Source of the DNA: Pseudoxanthomonas sp.
GTDB lineage: Bacteria; Pseudomonadota; Gammaproteobacteria; Xanthomonadales; Xanthomonadaceae
Reading direction: 5' to 3'
Assembly (NCBI RefSeq): GCF_035999195.1
Contig: NZ_DASYGY010000009.1
Coordinates: 1,736,001-1,800,000, forward strand
Length of the DNA: 64,000 nt
Shown here: piece by piece, positions 7,222-16,840 of the stretch
Layout of the letters: every line of letters begins with the position of its first letter
How positions within the stretch are numbered: position 1 is the stretch's first letter
Position numbers and translations under genes: made by a program
The notes under the pieces: model-generated
Told to the model about the DNA's origin: nothing
Seen by the model: the letters and a program-made list of their open reading frames with translations, nothing else
The model's database searches: none

Positions 7222-9153
7222 GTGGAAAGCGATAAAGGTCCTGGTGTCATCTCCCGCTACCTGGCTCTGATCCTTTGCGCGCTGATCATGGCGGGCGCGG
7301 CATCGGCAGCAGGTGGTCGTCCGCAGTGGGGGCTGCCGCTTTCCGAGACACCGACACCGCAAGACCGCAGATTCGACGGCACGATACGCCTGGAGGTCGA
7401 TGCCAGCGATCTGAATCGCTGGGTCTTCCGTGTCCGGGAAACCATTCCTGTGCAGATGCCGGGCAGGACAACCCTGCTGTACCCGGCGTGGGAACCATCG
7501 AGCCACGCGCGTACGCTGTCGGCGGCAAATTTGGCCGGGCTGATGATGTTTGCCGGCTCGCAGCGTCTGGAGTGGCGGCGGGATGAGCTCGAAATGCACG
7601 CCTTCCACCTCGATGTGCCTGAAGGTGTCGACGACATCACTGTCGAGTTCCAGTACGTCGTCAGGCCGGGCGACGCGATCCTAGGCCCCGATCTGGTCGC
7701 GGTGCAGTGGCAAAGGCTGCTGCTCTACCCCGCAGGCTGGTACGCAAGCAACATCCCCGTCCAGGCCGCTGTTCGTCTCCCGAGCGGCCTGCATGCGGTT
7801 TCTTCATTGCGTGCCGAAGAAGCCTCCGACGGATCGGTGAGGTACGCGGTCACGACGTTGGACACGTTGCTGGACGCGCCGGCGATAGCGGCCAGACATG
7901 TCCGCACTTACGACATGGGCCCGGCCGGACAGCCCGCCTTCCGGCTGAGCCTGCTGTCGGATAGCGGGGAAACTCCGGATCTGACGGATCGGGACGCGGC
8001 CGACATGCGCCGCATGCTGCGGGAAACCCACGCGGTATTCGGCCGAGCGCCCTACGCAAGGTTCGAGGCCATGGTGATCCTGAGCGACGCGTTCCCTCCC
8101 GGGGGCATTGAGCACGCCGGTTCGGCTGAAATCCATCTCCCTGCGGATTACTTCCGGGACCGTTCCCGCCAGCTCAACAACCTCGACCTGATCGTCCACG
8201 AGCACGTGCACGCATGGAACGGCCGCTTCCGCGTGCCGGTCGGACAATGGACGCCGACACCGAACACCCCGATACGCAACGGAATGCTGTGGAGCTACGA
8301 GGGTCAGACCGAGTTCTGGGGGCGAGTGCTGGCGGCCAGGAGCGGTCTCCGCAGCCATCAGGAGACGCTGGACAAGCTCGCACTGGATGCGGCCAACGTC
8401 GAGGCGGCGAACGGCCGGGCGTGGAAGACGCTCCGCGACACCACCAATGACCCGCTCTACATGTCGGGCCGCGCGGCGGTGTGGCCGGAGTGGCAGCGCC
8501 GCAAGGACTACTACACCGAGGGAGTCCTGCTCTGGCTGGAGGTCGACATGATGCTCCGCGATGGTTCCGGCGGCCGATACGGCTTGGACGACTTGGCTGC
8601 CGCGTTCTACTCGGCCGACCTCGGGCCAGGTCCGCACACGTACACCTTCGATGATCTCTGCGCCGCCCTGCACAGGATGGTGCCCATCGACTGGTCGAAA
8701 CATGTCGACGAACGGCTCGACACGCACGTGCCACTGGTACTGGGCGGCCTGGGTCGCGCCGGCTGGGAACTGGTCTACGACGACACACCGACGGCCACGT
8801 TTCTGCAGAATGAGGCGGAGATCGGAGGCTACGACGTGCGCCACTCGATTGGCATGGTGGTCGACACGCACGGAAGGGTGCAGTCGGTCATCTGGAACAG
8901 TCCGGCGTTCCGCGCAGGTATCGGCCCCGGTGCAGTGCTGGAGGCGATCAACGGCGAAGCGTTTTCCCGTGAAGCGCTGTTGAGCGCAATCAGGAAAAGC
9001 GTCGACAGACGCGTCGCCGTGCGGATCCGTCAAGGTGGGGATCGATACGACCTGGAGATCGACTATGACGGAGGCACTCGCTATCCGCATCTGCGCAGAA
9101 TGCGCGACCGCCCTGACCGGCTGACGCGCCTCCTGACGTCACGATCACCGTAG
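7222..9153 (+). CDS. secreted M61-family metallopeptidase with PDZ domain
   Basis: 643 residues from the GTG at 7222, which has GAGG about 10 bases upstream. A signal peptide covers residues 1-28 or so (hydrophobic ISRYLALILCALIMAG, cut near SAA). The N-terminal beta domain is followed by the gluzincin site HEHVH (in LIVHEHVHAWNGRF, near residue 330) and the downstream glutamate region of the M61/glycyl aminopeptidase family. A PDZ domain lies in the last 90 residues. It probably acts in the periplasm on short peptides. No ATG is available before residue 23, which is why the GTG start is preferred. Confidence 0.85.
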   Translation: MESDKGPGVISRYLALILCALIMAGAASAAGGRPQWGLPLSETPTPQDRRFDGTIRLEVDASDLNRWVFRVRETIPVQMPGRTTLLYPAWEPSSHARTLSAANLAGLMMFAGSQRLEWRRDELEMHAFHLDVPEGVDDITVEFQYVVRPGDAILGPDLVAVQWQRLLLYPAGWYASNIPVQAAVRLPSGLHAVSSLRAEEASDGSVRYAVTTLDTLLDAPAIAARHVRTYDMGPAGQPAFRLSLLSDSGETPDLTDRDAADMRRMLRETHAVFGRAPYARFEAMVILSDAFPPGGIEHAGSAEIHLPADYFRDRSRQLNNLDLIVHEHVHAWNGRFRVPVGQWTPTPNTPIRNGMLWSYEGQTEFWGRVLAARSGLRSHQETLDKLALDAANVEAANGRAWKTLRDTTNDPLYMSGRAAVWPEWQRRKDYYTEGVLLWLEVDMMLRDGSGGRYGLDDLAAAFYSADLGPGPHTYTFDDLCAALHRMVPIDWSKHVDERLDTHVPLVLGGLGRAGWELVYDDTPTATFLQNEAEIGGYDVRHSIGMVVDTHGRVQSVIWNSPAFRAGIGPGAVLEAINGEAFSREALLSAIRKSVDRRVAVRIRQGGDRYDLEIDYDGGTRYPHLRRMRDRPDRLTRLLTSRSP

Positions 9154-9506
9154 AAGTCGCTCTCTCACTTTGACGAGGTGACTGGGGAGGCGTGAGCCAA
9201 CGACTCCCAGAATCTTGTGGACTTCAACGTAAGTGCAAACGCTTCGACGGCATTGGTGGCCCACCAGCAATCGAACAATTCACTCAAGTGGCTGTATTTG
9301 TTAGCTAAATGGCAGGCGGCAGAACAACCTGCCTCACTTTCTGACTCACTTCCGAAAAGGCAGCCTTCGGCCGGTACCGGACGTCTCGGGATGACCCGTC
9401 CTGTCCGGCGTCAACCTGGCCCATGTCCGCGCCTGGGCGAAAACCCCTTTGCAGGCACCCACTCACCTAGACCCCCAGCTCACGTCGGGGAGCCTAGGGT
9501 GGCCGC
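9154..9506. other. 353-bp intergenic stretch, no gene
   Basis: No frame here has a credible start, ribosome site and codon pattern. The middle (about 9235-9350) is noticeably less GC-rich than its neighbours and contains a block near 9300 of TTGTTAGCTAAATGG type. Just before the SRAP-like gene an imperfect inverted repeat (CCTAG near 9468, CTAGG near 9494) could form a leader hairpin. No insertion-sequence ends or target duplications are visible. Confidence 0.4.
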
Positions 9507-10238
9507 ATGCGCCGTTTCGTACAAGCCATCGCAGACGTGGATCAACTGGCCAGTACTCTGCCCGCGGCCATCGCGCAGGCCATCGTGGACACTCCGGCGC
9601 ACTACAACATTAGCAAGGGGAAGCCTGCGGTTGTCGTCATAATGTCCGACGACCGCCTTGTGCTACTGAGCGAGATGATCTGGGGACTCGTCCCTCGCTG
9701 GTCCAAGGAACCGTTCACGTCTTACACGACCGTTACCGCGCGAGTGGATCGCGCGCCGAAGAGCCGCATCTTTGCCCAAGCCTGGCAGACGCGACGCTGC
9801 CTGGTACCGATGAGCGGCTACTTTAAGTGGGACCGTCAGCGGAAACCGCCCTGGCCCCACTTCATCCAGCGACGCGATGGCGGCGCTCTGCTGGCAGCCG
9901 GCCTTTGGGAAGAGTGGAAAGGCGAGGACGGGACGTCGCTGTTGAGTTTCACCCTTCTGACAGCGCCCAACCCGGCGATCCCTGCACCGCTGACGCAGGA
10001 CGGACCGGTCTTCCTGGAGGGCGCGCCCGCCGTGCGCTGGCTGAGTGGCTCGTTATCCAGTCACCGTTCGCTGTTGCGGCGCGCACAGCGACCCGTGCTG
10101 GAAAGCTACACGGTGAGTCGCGAGATCGCGAGAACCGAAGTGGACGCGTACACATTGCTGGAACCTGTCGATCCGGAAGCGGAGGTCCCCCTATCGATGC
10201 ATCCCAGGGAAGACGAGGATCCTTGGGACGAGGGATGA
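9507..10238 (+). CDS. SRAP (YedK/HMCES)-fold protein lacking the catalytic residues
   Basis: 243 residues with the overall pattern of SRAP proteins, which crosslink to abasic sites in single-stranded DNA: YNISKG near 33, WGLVPRW at 59-65, TARVDRAPKSRIF at 77-89, CLVPMSGYFKW at 98-108. The residues required in YedK are all replaced. The start is MRRF, not MCGRF, so the nucleophilic Cys2 is missing. The conserved Asn of NARxE is Thr77. The catalytic Glu is Lys107. The His of HDRxP is absent (LTQDGP at 162-167). The DNA-contact Arg of the ARV motif is kept. It may bind damaged DNA without forming the covalent link. Similar sequences are recalled from other Xanthomonadaceae, so it is probably a subfamily rather than a decayed gene. 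Confidence 0.85.
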   Translation: MRRFVQAIADVDQLASTLPAAIAQAIVDTPAHYNISKGKPAVVVIMSDDRLVLLSEMIWGLVPRWSKEPFTSYTTVTARVDRAPKSRIFAQAWQTRRCLVPMSGYFKWDRQRKPPWPHFIQRRDGGALLAAGLWEEWKGEDGTSLLSFTLLTAPNPAIPAPLTQDGPVFLEGAPAVRWLSGSLSSHRSLLRRAQRPVLESYTVSREIARTEVDAYTLLEPVDPEAEVPLSMHPREDEDPWDEG

Positions 10239-10316
10239 CATTGCGGTAAATCGCATCCCGAGGCCGGAAGCCGACCGCCTCGCTGCATGCAGGTGCTACG
10301 ACCGCGCAGTTGCGGA

Positions 10317-13286
10317 TCATGCGTGTCCGTCTGCCTGCCTCAACCACGCCATGAACTGTTCCAGCGGCGCGGGGCGCGCGATGTAATAGCCCTGCGCATG
10401 ATCCACACCGTGCTCTGCCAGCCACGCATATTCCTCGGCCCGCTCGACCCCCTCGGCGATGATGGTCAGTCCCAGCCCCCTTCCGAGGGCGACCAGCGCC
10501 CGGCAGATCGACGCATTCCCGACATCCTCGTCGACATGGTCGACGAACCTGCGATCGATCTTCAGGTGATCCAACGACAGGTCCCGCAGGTAGGCCATGC
10601 TGGAGAAGCCGGTTCCGAAGTCGTCCACCGATACGCAGACGCCGTCGCCCTGCAACTCCTCCATCGCGTGCTTGGCCACTTCGGGGCGCCGGAGCATGGC
10701 GCTTTCGGTCAGCTCCACGTGCAGGGCGCCGCGCGCCAGGCCGTAGCGCGCGCTGGCATCGCGGATCAGGCGGGGAACCGAGGCCGCCATGAACTGTACA
10801 GCCGACACGTTCACCGCAACCGCGACCTCCGGAAAGCCCGCAGCGGACAGCACGGACTGTGCCCTTGCCGCCTGGTCGATCACCCACTCGCCTATCGGCA
10901 CGATCAGCCCGGACTCCTCACTCAGCGGAATGAAGCTCGCCGGAGACACATAGCCCTCCTGCGACCGCCAGCGCAGCAGGGCTTCGGCGGCCACGACGCG
11001 TCCATCGTACACACGACGGATGGGCTGGAAGTGCAGCTCGAACTCGTCGCGCGCAAGCGCGCTTCGCAGCTTGCCGACTGTCGCGATCCGCTTGTTCGCA
11101 CTCTCGGCCAGGGCATCCGTGTAGTGCATGATCGGCGCGTTCTCGGTTCTGGCATGCAGGGCCGCCAACGCCGCATGGCTCACGACCTCCTCGGCCGGCT
11201 GATCGGAGCGTTGCTGGAACGCGATGCCGATCCATGCTTCGATCCGGTGGCTGCCCGATTCGGAAACGACGGGTGTCTCGAGCACCGCCCGCAATGCATC
11301 GACCGCCGCGTCCCACTCGACGCTGGGCACCGCGGCCAAGAAGACGTTTGCCGGCCTGTACGCGATCGCGCGCGCCGCTCCCACCGAGCTCGACAGGCGC
11401 CGTGCCACCTCCAGGATGATCCCATCGCGTGCACGCGGACCCAGTGTGGAGGCGACCAGATCGAGTTCCCTTATCTGCAGATGGATCACCGCATAGGCGG
11501 CATCGGGCTCTTCCGGCCCGATCGTGTCCAGTGCCTTCAGGAACGCGCGCACGTTCGGCAGTCCCGTCACTTCGTCGTGCGCGGCACGCCACGCGAGATC
11601 CGCCTCGTAGGCCACGCGCTCGCTGACGTCCTCGGCCAGCACCAAGCGCGCGTCGCGGCCGTCGAAGCGGATACTGCTGCTGTGGATGCGCACATGCATC
11701 TCCCGCCCGTCCCGGGTCCTGTGCAGCCAGACACGATCCGCATCGCGCGGTTCGGAACGATCGTCCACGCTCGCGCGCGCGGCCGCGCTCTCATGGGAAG
11801 GACGGATCTCCAGGATCGTCATGGCGAGGAACTCCTCGCGCGTATACCCATAGCGCCGGATCGCGGCGGCATTCACCGCGAGAAACCGCAGACTGTGGAT
11901 GTCGAAGACCCAGAACGGCAACGGATTCAGCTCGAACAGCTCGCGGAACTGCGCTTCTGCGCGCTCCACTTGTTCCTCCTGGTGGCGGCGCTCGGTGATG
12001 TCCATGACCGTCCCCGTCATCCGTGGGGCTTCGTCGCCATCGTGTACCGGCGCGCCCTGCGCACTGATCCAGCGCTGCCGTCCGTCAGGCAGCAGGATGC
12101 GGTATTCGGCATGGAACGGCTTGCCTTCATTCCAGGCGCGGGCGAAGTCCGTCTGCACCTGCGCCCGGTCGCTCTCGTGCATCCGCTGGAAGAACGCTTC
12201 CAGCGGCAGCGGCCCGGAGACGGCAGGAAAGCCGAACAGACGCGCGGCGTGATCCGAGGCCTGCACCTGCTCGCTGTTTCGCTCCATTGCCCATACCCCC
12301 GTCTGCGACGCCAGCTGGGCTTTGGCCAGCCAGTCCGCATGTCGCGACAACGCATCGTGGGCGCGATCACGGGCGGCCTCCAGACGGGAAGACTTTCGCA
12401 GCAGGTAAAGCGTGACTGCCCAGTACAGCAGCAGCAGACTGACGGCGATCGCCGCTTGGGTGCGCCATGGCGCAAGCGCTTCACGCTTGGCCAGCCCCGC
12501 CGCGACCACGAACGGGTAGCCGCTGGTGGACGAGAAGCTGGCGAACCGTTCCACCCCATCGAGCTGGCTCACGAGGTCCTGTTGGACCGTCGATCCCGGC
12601 AACAGTGTGGCAGGGACGGGCACGCGCTTGCCCACATGCGCGCCGCTAGCGCCCCGGCGCGCAAGAACCGTTCCTTGAGGGGAAAGAATGCCCACACTGC
12701 CCTGCTCGCCGACGTCGAGATCCTCGAGCATCCTCTGCAGTTCTGAGGTACGCAGGCGTGCCACCAGCCAGTTCCTTTCCGGGGTCTGCAGCATCAACGG
12801 TACGATCGGCTCGGTGCGGCCCGTATGCACCAGCGGTCCGACACGCAGCGCCGACGCCGTCGCGTTCGCGTCGATGTCCGGCAGCGTGTCGTCTCCTAAG
12901 GGGCTGACACCGCGGTAGAGGGCGCGTCCGTCCCGCCCGTACAGATCGATATCCTGCAGCTCCGCATGGCGCGCGATCACGCCGCGGATTTCGCCCGACA
13001 GATCCCAACGCTCCCGGTCGCCCCGGTCGTCCGCATATCCGTCGGCGACCACCGCCATGCCACGCAGCGCGCGTTCGAGATTGCGTATCTCCAGATGAAG
13101 CAAACGGTCGACGCCTACCGTGACCGCCATGCTCTGGCGTCGTGCGGCTTCGATACGCGCAGCACGATCCAGCAGGATAGCCAGCAGCAGGCCGACGCTG
13201 ATCACCAGCCCCAGCAAGACACCGACCAGACGCACCACCTTCATGCGCGCCAGCCCCGCAGCCGGCGATCGCCTCTTCAGCCCCAT
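10317..13286 (-). CDS. membrane PAS-GGDEF-EAL cyclic-di-GMP phosphodiesterase
   Basis: 989 residues. Order: membrane helix (about 19-41), periplasmic Cache-like sensor to about 290, second helix (LLLLYWAVTLYLL), two PAS domains (about 335-460 and 465-590), a degenerate GGDEF domain and a full EAL domain. The GGDEF signature is replaced by YRPANVFLA, so cyclase activity is unlikely. The EAL domain keeps EALLRW, NVSAVQF, ELTES, DDFGTG, KIDRRF, EGVE and QGYYIARP, so c-di-GMP hydrolysis is expected. Its start overlaps the stop of the MASE1-GGDEF gene by 10 bases, making a coupled cyclase-phosphodiesterase pair. Confidence 0.93.
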   Translation of the reverse strand: MGLKRRSPAAGLARMKVVRLVGVLLGLVISVGLLLAILLDRAARIEAARRQSMAVTVGVDRLLHLEIRNLERALRGMAVVADGYADDRGDRERWDLSGEIRGVIARHAELQDIDLYGRDGRALYRGVSPLGDDTLPDIDANATASALRVGPLVHTGRTEPIVPLMLQTPERNWLVARLRTSELQRMLEDLDVGEQGSVGILSPQGTVLARRGASGAHVGKRVPVPATLLPGSTVQQDLVSQLDGVERFASFSSTSGYPFVVAAGLAKREALAPWRTQAAIAVSLLLLYWAVTLYLLRKSSRLEAARDRAHDALSRHADWLAKAQLASQTGVWAMERNSEQVQASDHAARLFGFPAVSGPLPLEAFFQRMHESDRAQVQTDFARAWNEGKPFHAEYRILLPDGRQRWISAQGAPVHDGDEAPRMTGTVMDITERRHQEEQVERAEAQFRELFELNPLPFWVFDIHSLRFLAVNAAAIRRYGYTREEFLAMTILEIRPSHESAAARASVDDRSEPRDADRVWLHRTRDGREMHVRIHSSSIRFDGRDARLVLAEDVSERVAYEADLAWRAAHDEVTGLPNVRAFLKALDTIGPEEPDAAYAVIHLQIRELDLVASTLGPRARDGIILEVARRLSSSVGAARAIAYRPANVFLAAVPSVEWDAAVDALRAVLETPVVSESGSHRIEAWIGIAFQQRSDQPAEEVVSHAALAALHARTENAPIMHYTDALAESANKRIATVGKLRSALARDEFELHFQPIRRVYDGRVVAAEALLRWRSQEGYVSPASFIPLSEESGLIVPIGEWVIDQAARAQSVLSAAGFPEVAVAVNVSAVQFMAASVPRLIRDASARYGLARGALHVELTESAMLRRPEVAKHAMEELQGDGVCVSVDDFGTGFSSMAYLRDLSLDHLKIDRRFVDHVDEDVGNASICRALVALGRGLGLTIIAEGVERAEEYAWLAEHGVDHAQGYYIARPAPLEQFMAWLRQADGHA

Positions 13287-15148
13287 CGAACCCCGCTCCC
13301 TGTCCCCCCCGCCTCGCGGCCATGCCCGGGCTCTGCCTTGCCTGTCCGGGCGCCGCCTTCCGTCGCAGCGATGACCACGACCTCGTAGCGGTCGCGGCCC
13401 TTCTGTTTTGCTTTGTACAGCGCCTCGTCGGCCGCTGACAACAGATCGTCCTGGCTTGCAGGGCCGTGCGCGAAGGCGATGCCGATGCTGGTGGTCACGG
13501 TCAGCATGCGCTCACCGATGCGGATCGGCGCCCTGACCGCGGCCAGTACCTTGCGCGCGATGCCGGTGGCGCTCGTCGTGCCGATGTCACCCTCCAGCAG
13601 TACGACGAACTCGTCTCCACCCAATCGCACCACCAGGCCAGCCACGCCGACCTGACGCTGGAGCCGCTGCGCGAAAGCGCGGATCACGCCGTCGCCCGTC
13701 GCGTGGCCATGGGTGTCGTTGATGCCCTTGAAGTGATCGATGTCCAGGAAGAACAGCGCCACCGCGTGGCGCTCCGTACCCAATCCCGTGATGGCCCGCG
13801 CCAACTGCTGCTCCAGCTGTCGCCGATTTCCGATGCCGGTCAGTGCATCGATCATGGTCAGTCGCTGCAGGTCCGCGCGGCTGGCTTCCAGCGCACGCTC
13901 GGCAGCCACGCGCTTGCTGATGTCGCGTCCCGACAGGATCAGCACGGCGCCCCCGGTCGGATCCGGCGGTGCGGCGCGCATGACGACTTCCGTCCATACG
14001 AAGTGCCCGCGTTTGTGCCGCACGCGGTAGCGATGCGTCTGCGGCAGGCCGGACGCCACGACTTCGCGCATCGCCTGTCGCTGCGCTTCGCGATCGTCCG
14101 GATGCAGCAGGTCCCAGCGGGTCCCCAGCATCTCTTCGGGCATCCATCCGAGCATGTCGAGCGCCGAGGGGGACACATAGGTCCGTTCACCCGAGGCATC
14201 CAGGCGCACGACCAGGTCACCCGAAAAATCGGCAAGCAGGCGGTACCGCTGTTCGCTTTCCCGCACACGCGCGGTCAACCGATCCCGCTCCGCCATGGCC
14301 AACGCCACCGGAATGGTGATCAGGCATCCGCCGGCCAGGTAAAGCTGCAGCAGCGCGGTCCGCCATGCCGGCTCGACCACCTCCGTCCAGGGATCATGGC
14401 CGGCCACCGTGCTGGCCACGGCGATGAACGCGAACAACGACACGCCTACCGCCGCACCGCCGAACCGGTAGCGGAAGGCCACCATCAGCAGGGGAAGGTA
14501 GGTGAGGAACAGGACGGGATAGCGGAAGCGGAATGCCAGGCCCACGCCCCCCACGAGCAACACCATGCCCAGCACGAAGCCGACGCGGCGCCCGGGGGGC
14601 ACCAGCGCCCGGATCCCCTTCACGTGGACCACCCATGCCGTCGTCCCCACGATCACCATGCCGAGCACATGAGCGCCGTACCAGGCCAACCACGTTTCCA
14701 GCGTCGCGGCGCCAGAGAAGGCGCGGTAGACCGCAAGTGCCAACAGGCCCGATATCGCACAGCCCGCCAGCGTGCCGACCGTCGCGACACGCCCGACATG
14801 CCCCCAGTGCCGGGGATCCCGGGCGTCCGGGATGGCACGCCGCATGAAGACCGCAACGCACAGCACTTCGGCCAGATGGCAAACCGCAAGGAAGACGGCA
14901 GGCATCAGACGTGTACCCGCCAGCACCTGACCCGCCGCGTCGGCCGAAAGCGCCACCAGGCATGCCATGGGCCACGTCGACCGTGGCCTCATCAACAGCC
15001 ACGCACACAGCACCCCGGCCGGTATCCAAAGGGCGGGAACATCACCTGTCCCGTCGGCCCAGCGGGTGGATTGCCACGCACCCGCTCCCACCAGGCCCGC
15101 CAGCCACGCCGTGTCCGCGCTTCCGTCCCTGAGCCGCCAGATGGACAT
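13277..15148 (-). CDS. MASE1-PAS-GGDEF diguanylate cyclase
   Basis: 623 residues. The N-terminal 300 residues are a multi-helix MASE1 membrane sensor, followed by a PAS domain (about 318-440) and a GGDEF domain with intact LGGDEF and the FLDIDHFKGIND stretch, so it should make c-di-GMP. The ATG at 15148 has AGGA 7 bases upstream and is preferred over an upstream in-frame start at 15181. The last 10 bases overlap the start of the EAL gene. No I-site (RxxD, five residues before GGDEF) is evident, so product inhibition is doubtful. Confidence 0.93.
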   Translation of the reverse strand: MSIWRLRDGSADTAWLAGLVGAGAWQSTRWADGTGDVPALWIPAGVLCAWLLMRPRSTWPMACLVALSADAAGQVLAGTRLMPAVFLAVCHLAEVLCVAVFMRRAIPDARDPRHWGHVGRVATVGTLAGCAISGLLALAVYRAFSGAATLETWLAWYGAHVLGMVIVGTTAWVVHVKGIRALVPPGRRVGFVLGMVLLVGGVGLAFRFRYPVLFLTYLPLLMVAFRYRFGGAAVGVSLFAFIAVASTVAGHDPWTEVVEPAWRTALLQLYLAGGCLITIPVALAMAERDRLTARVRESEQRYRLLADFSGDLVVRLDASGERTYVSPSALDMLGWMPEEMLGTRWDLLHPDDREAQRQAMREVVASGLPQTHRYRVRHKRGHFVWTEVVMRAAPPDPTGGAVLILSGRDISKRVAAERALEASRADLQRLTMIDALTGIGNRRQLEQQLARAITGLGTERHAVALFFLDIDHFKGINDTHGHATGDGVIRAFAQRLQRQVGVAGLVVRLGGDEFVVLLEGDIGTTSATGIARKVLAAVRAPIRIGERMLTVTTSIGIAFAHGPASQDDLLSAADEALYKAKQKGRDRYEVVVIAATEGGARTGKAEPGHGREAGGTGSGVRWG

Positions 15149-15264
15149 GTCAACGTCCTGTCGTCTTGGACATCCCGGCATCCTCGCGCCGCGCCCGTTT
15201 ACGCGGCGTAGACACGGGCCGCCTGCCTCACCACCCGCACATGCCCCAACAGTCCGGGCCGCGC

Positions 15265-15618
15265 TTAGGGTATCGCCGCCTGCATGGCCTCGAGCAACTG
15301 CCTGAGGCGATAGGGCTTGCTCAGGAAGGTGACGTTTTCGGGCAAGGCAGGAAAGTGCGACAACGGATGGCCCGACGTCAGGATGATGCGCAACGGCATG
15401 TGCGCACGCGATGCCTCGACGGCGACATCGATGCCTGAGACGCCTCCCGGCATGGCGATATCCGATACCAACACATCGAAAGCGCCACCACCTCGCAAGT
15501 GCGACAGGGCAACCGCGCCGGAGCGCGCACCGGTGACGTGCATACCGTGGGCATCAAGCCCTTCCGAGACAATCTCGAGGAGATCGACCTCGTCTTCCAC
15601 CAGCAGCACCCGGATCAT
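15265..15618 (-). CDS. single-domain response regulator
   Basis: 117 residues, only a receiver domain: acidic pair in LLVEDEV, phosphoacceptor Asp53 in VLVSDIAMPG, conserved Thr/Ser in ILTSGHP and Lys in FLSKP. There is no output domain. Its ATG overlaps the stop of the histidine kinase gene (ATGA at 15615-15618), so kinase and receiver are co-translated and are probably cognate. It could pass phosphate to a downstream phosphotransfer protein or act by binding a partner. Confidence 0.92.
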   Translation of the reverse strand: MIRVLLVEDEVDLLEIVSEGLDAHGMHVTGARSGAVALSHLRGGGAFDVLVSDIAMPGGVSGIDVAVEASRAHMPLRIILTSGHPLSHFPALPENVTFLSKPYRLRQLLEAMQAAIP

Positions 15619-16778
15619 TCGCTCGTGCTCCCGACCGGCAGATGCACGTACACCGTCGTGCCGTTCCCCGGTTCGCTGTCGAGGGAAGCGAAGCCGCCGG
15701 ACTGCAGGGCGAACCCGAATATCTGGCTCAAGCCCAGTCCGCTGCCCTTGCCGATATCCTTGGTGGTGAAGAAAGGCTCGAAGACCCGCTGCTGCAACTC
15801 CAACGGAATTCCTGTGCCAGTGTCCTGGACGCTGACGCACACCATGTCCTGTGCCGCGTGCTCCGTCGCTGCCGGCATGGCGGTATGTGCACGCCAGGTC
15901 CGGATGAGGATTTCGCCGCCCTCGGGCATGGCGTCGCGGCTGTTGATGACCATGTTCAGGATGGCGGCTTCCAGCTGCGACCTGTCGACCTGCAGGACGG
16001 GCAACCCGGGGGCCAGATCGAAGCGGAGTTCGATGTTTTCCGGACAGCTGCGGCGCATCAGGTCCGCCAGCTCGAGAATGAGGCGATTGAGGTCGTGCGG
16101 TTGCGGCGTCAGGTTCTGTCCCCGTCCGAACGTCAGCAGCTGGCGGGTCAACAGGGCACCCCGCTCTGCGGCTCGCAACGCGGCATCCACGTTCCTTGTC
16201 AGCCGGGGATCGTGACTGACCCGCATCGTGATCAGTTCCAGCGCATTGATCACGACGCCGAGCAGATTGTTGAAATCGTGTGCGAGCCCCAGGGTCAGCT
16301 TGCCGATGGCTTCCATCTTCTGCGCCTGCAGCAGGGACGCCTCGGCCTCGCGCAGGCGTTGCTGTGCCTGTACCCGCTCGGTGATGTCGCGGGTCACCTT
16401 CGCATAGCCGACCAGTTCATCGCCCACCCAGATCGGGTCGATGACGACGCTGGCGAAGAAGCGGGTGCCATCCTTGCGCAGACGCCAGCCTTCCGCGGAA
16501 AAGCGACCGTCATTCCGGGCCGCGTCCAGCCCACGTTGCGGCAAACCCGCGGCCACGTCTTCGGGCGTATAGAAGCGCGAGAAATGGGTGCCGACGATGT
16601 CCTGGGGCGAATAGCCCTTGATGCGCTGCCCGCCCGGATTCCACGTCTTCACGTATCCATCGGGGTCGAGCATGTAGATCGCGTAATCGGTGACGCTGTC
16701 GAGCAGCAGACGGAACTGGGTCGCCTCGTCCGACAACGGGCCACGTGGTCCCAGCATCGGCTCGTCAACTTGATTCAT
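15615..16778 (-). CDS. PAS-domain sensor histidine kinase, soluble
   Basis: 387 residues: PAS domain at about 20-135 (SVTDYAIYMLDPDG, ending in the TRDITE linker), HisKA-type dimerisation helix with the phosphoacceptor in LAHDFNNLL (His167), and a HATPase_c domain with N-box NMVINSRDAMPEGG, G1 VQDTGTGI, the FEPFFTTKDIGKG F-box and GLGLSQIFG. No membrane helix is seen, so sensing is cytoplasmic. The ATG at 16778 gives a complete PAS domain; the frame extends far upstream, but only through the UbiB gene in another frame. It is 62 bp after UbiB and overlaps the receiver gene. Confidence 0.93.
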   Translation of the reverse strand: MNQVDEPMLGPRGPLSDEATQFRLLLDSVTDYAIYMLDPDGYVKTWNPGGQRIKGYSPQDIVGTHFSRFYTPEDVAAGLPQRGLDAARNDGRFSAEGWRLRKDGTRFFASVVIDPIWVGDELVGYAKVTRDITERVQAQQRLREAEASLLQAQKMEAIGKLTLGLAHDFNNLLGVVINALELITMRVSHDPRLTRNVDAALRAAERGALLTRQLLTFGRGQNLTPQPHDLNRLILELADLMRRSCPENIELRFDLAPGLPVLQVDRSQLEAAILNMVINSRDAMPEGGEILIRTWRAHTAMPAATEHAAQDMVCVSVQDTGTGIPLELQQRVFEPFFTTKDIGKGSGLGLSQIFGFALQSGGFASLDSEPGNGTTVYVHLPVGSTSE

Positions 16779-16840
16779 GACGATCGACGGTAAGTATGCG
16801 GACGTGAATGCAATGTGGGTATGCGGCACCGCAAAATGAA

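Noticed and set aside
9280..9345. Integron attC-like block (TTGTTAGCTAAATGG)
   Set aside because: No matching inverse-core partner, no integrase and no cassette gene; the resemblance is superficial.
9217..9642. 141-codon plus-strand frame before the SRAP-like gene
   Set aside because: It overlaps the start of the SRAP-like gene in another frame, has no family motif and no ribosome site.
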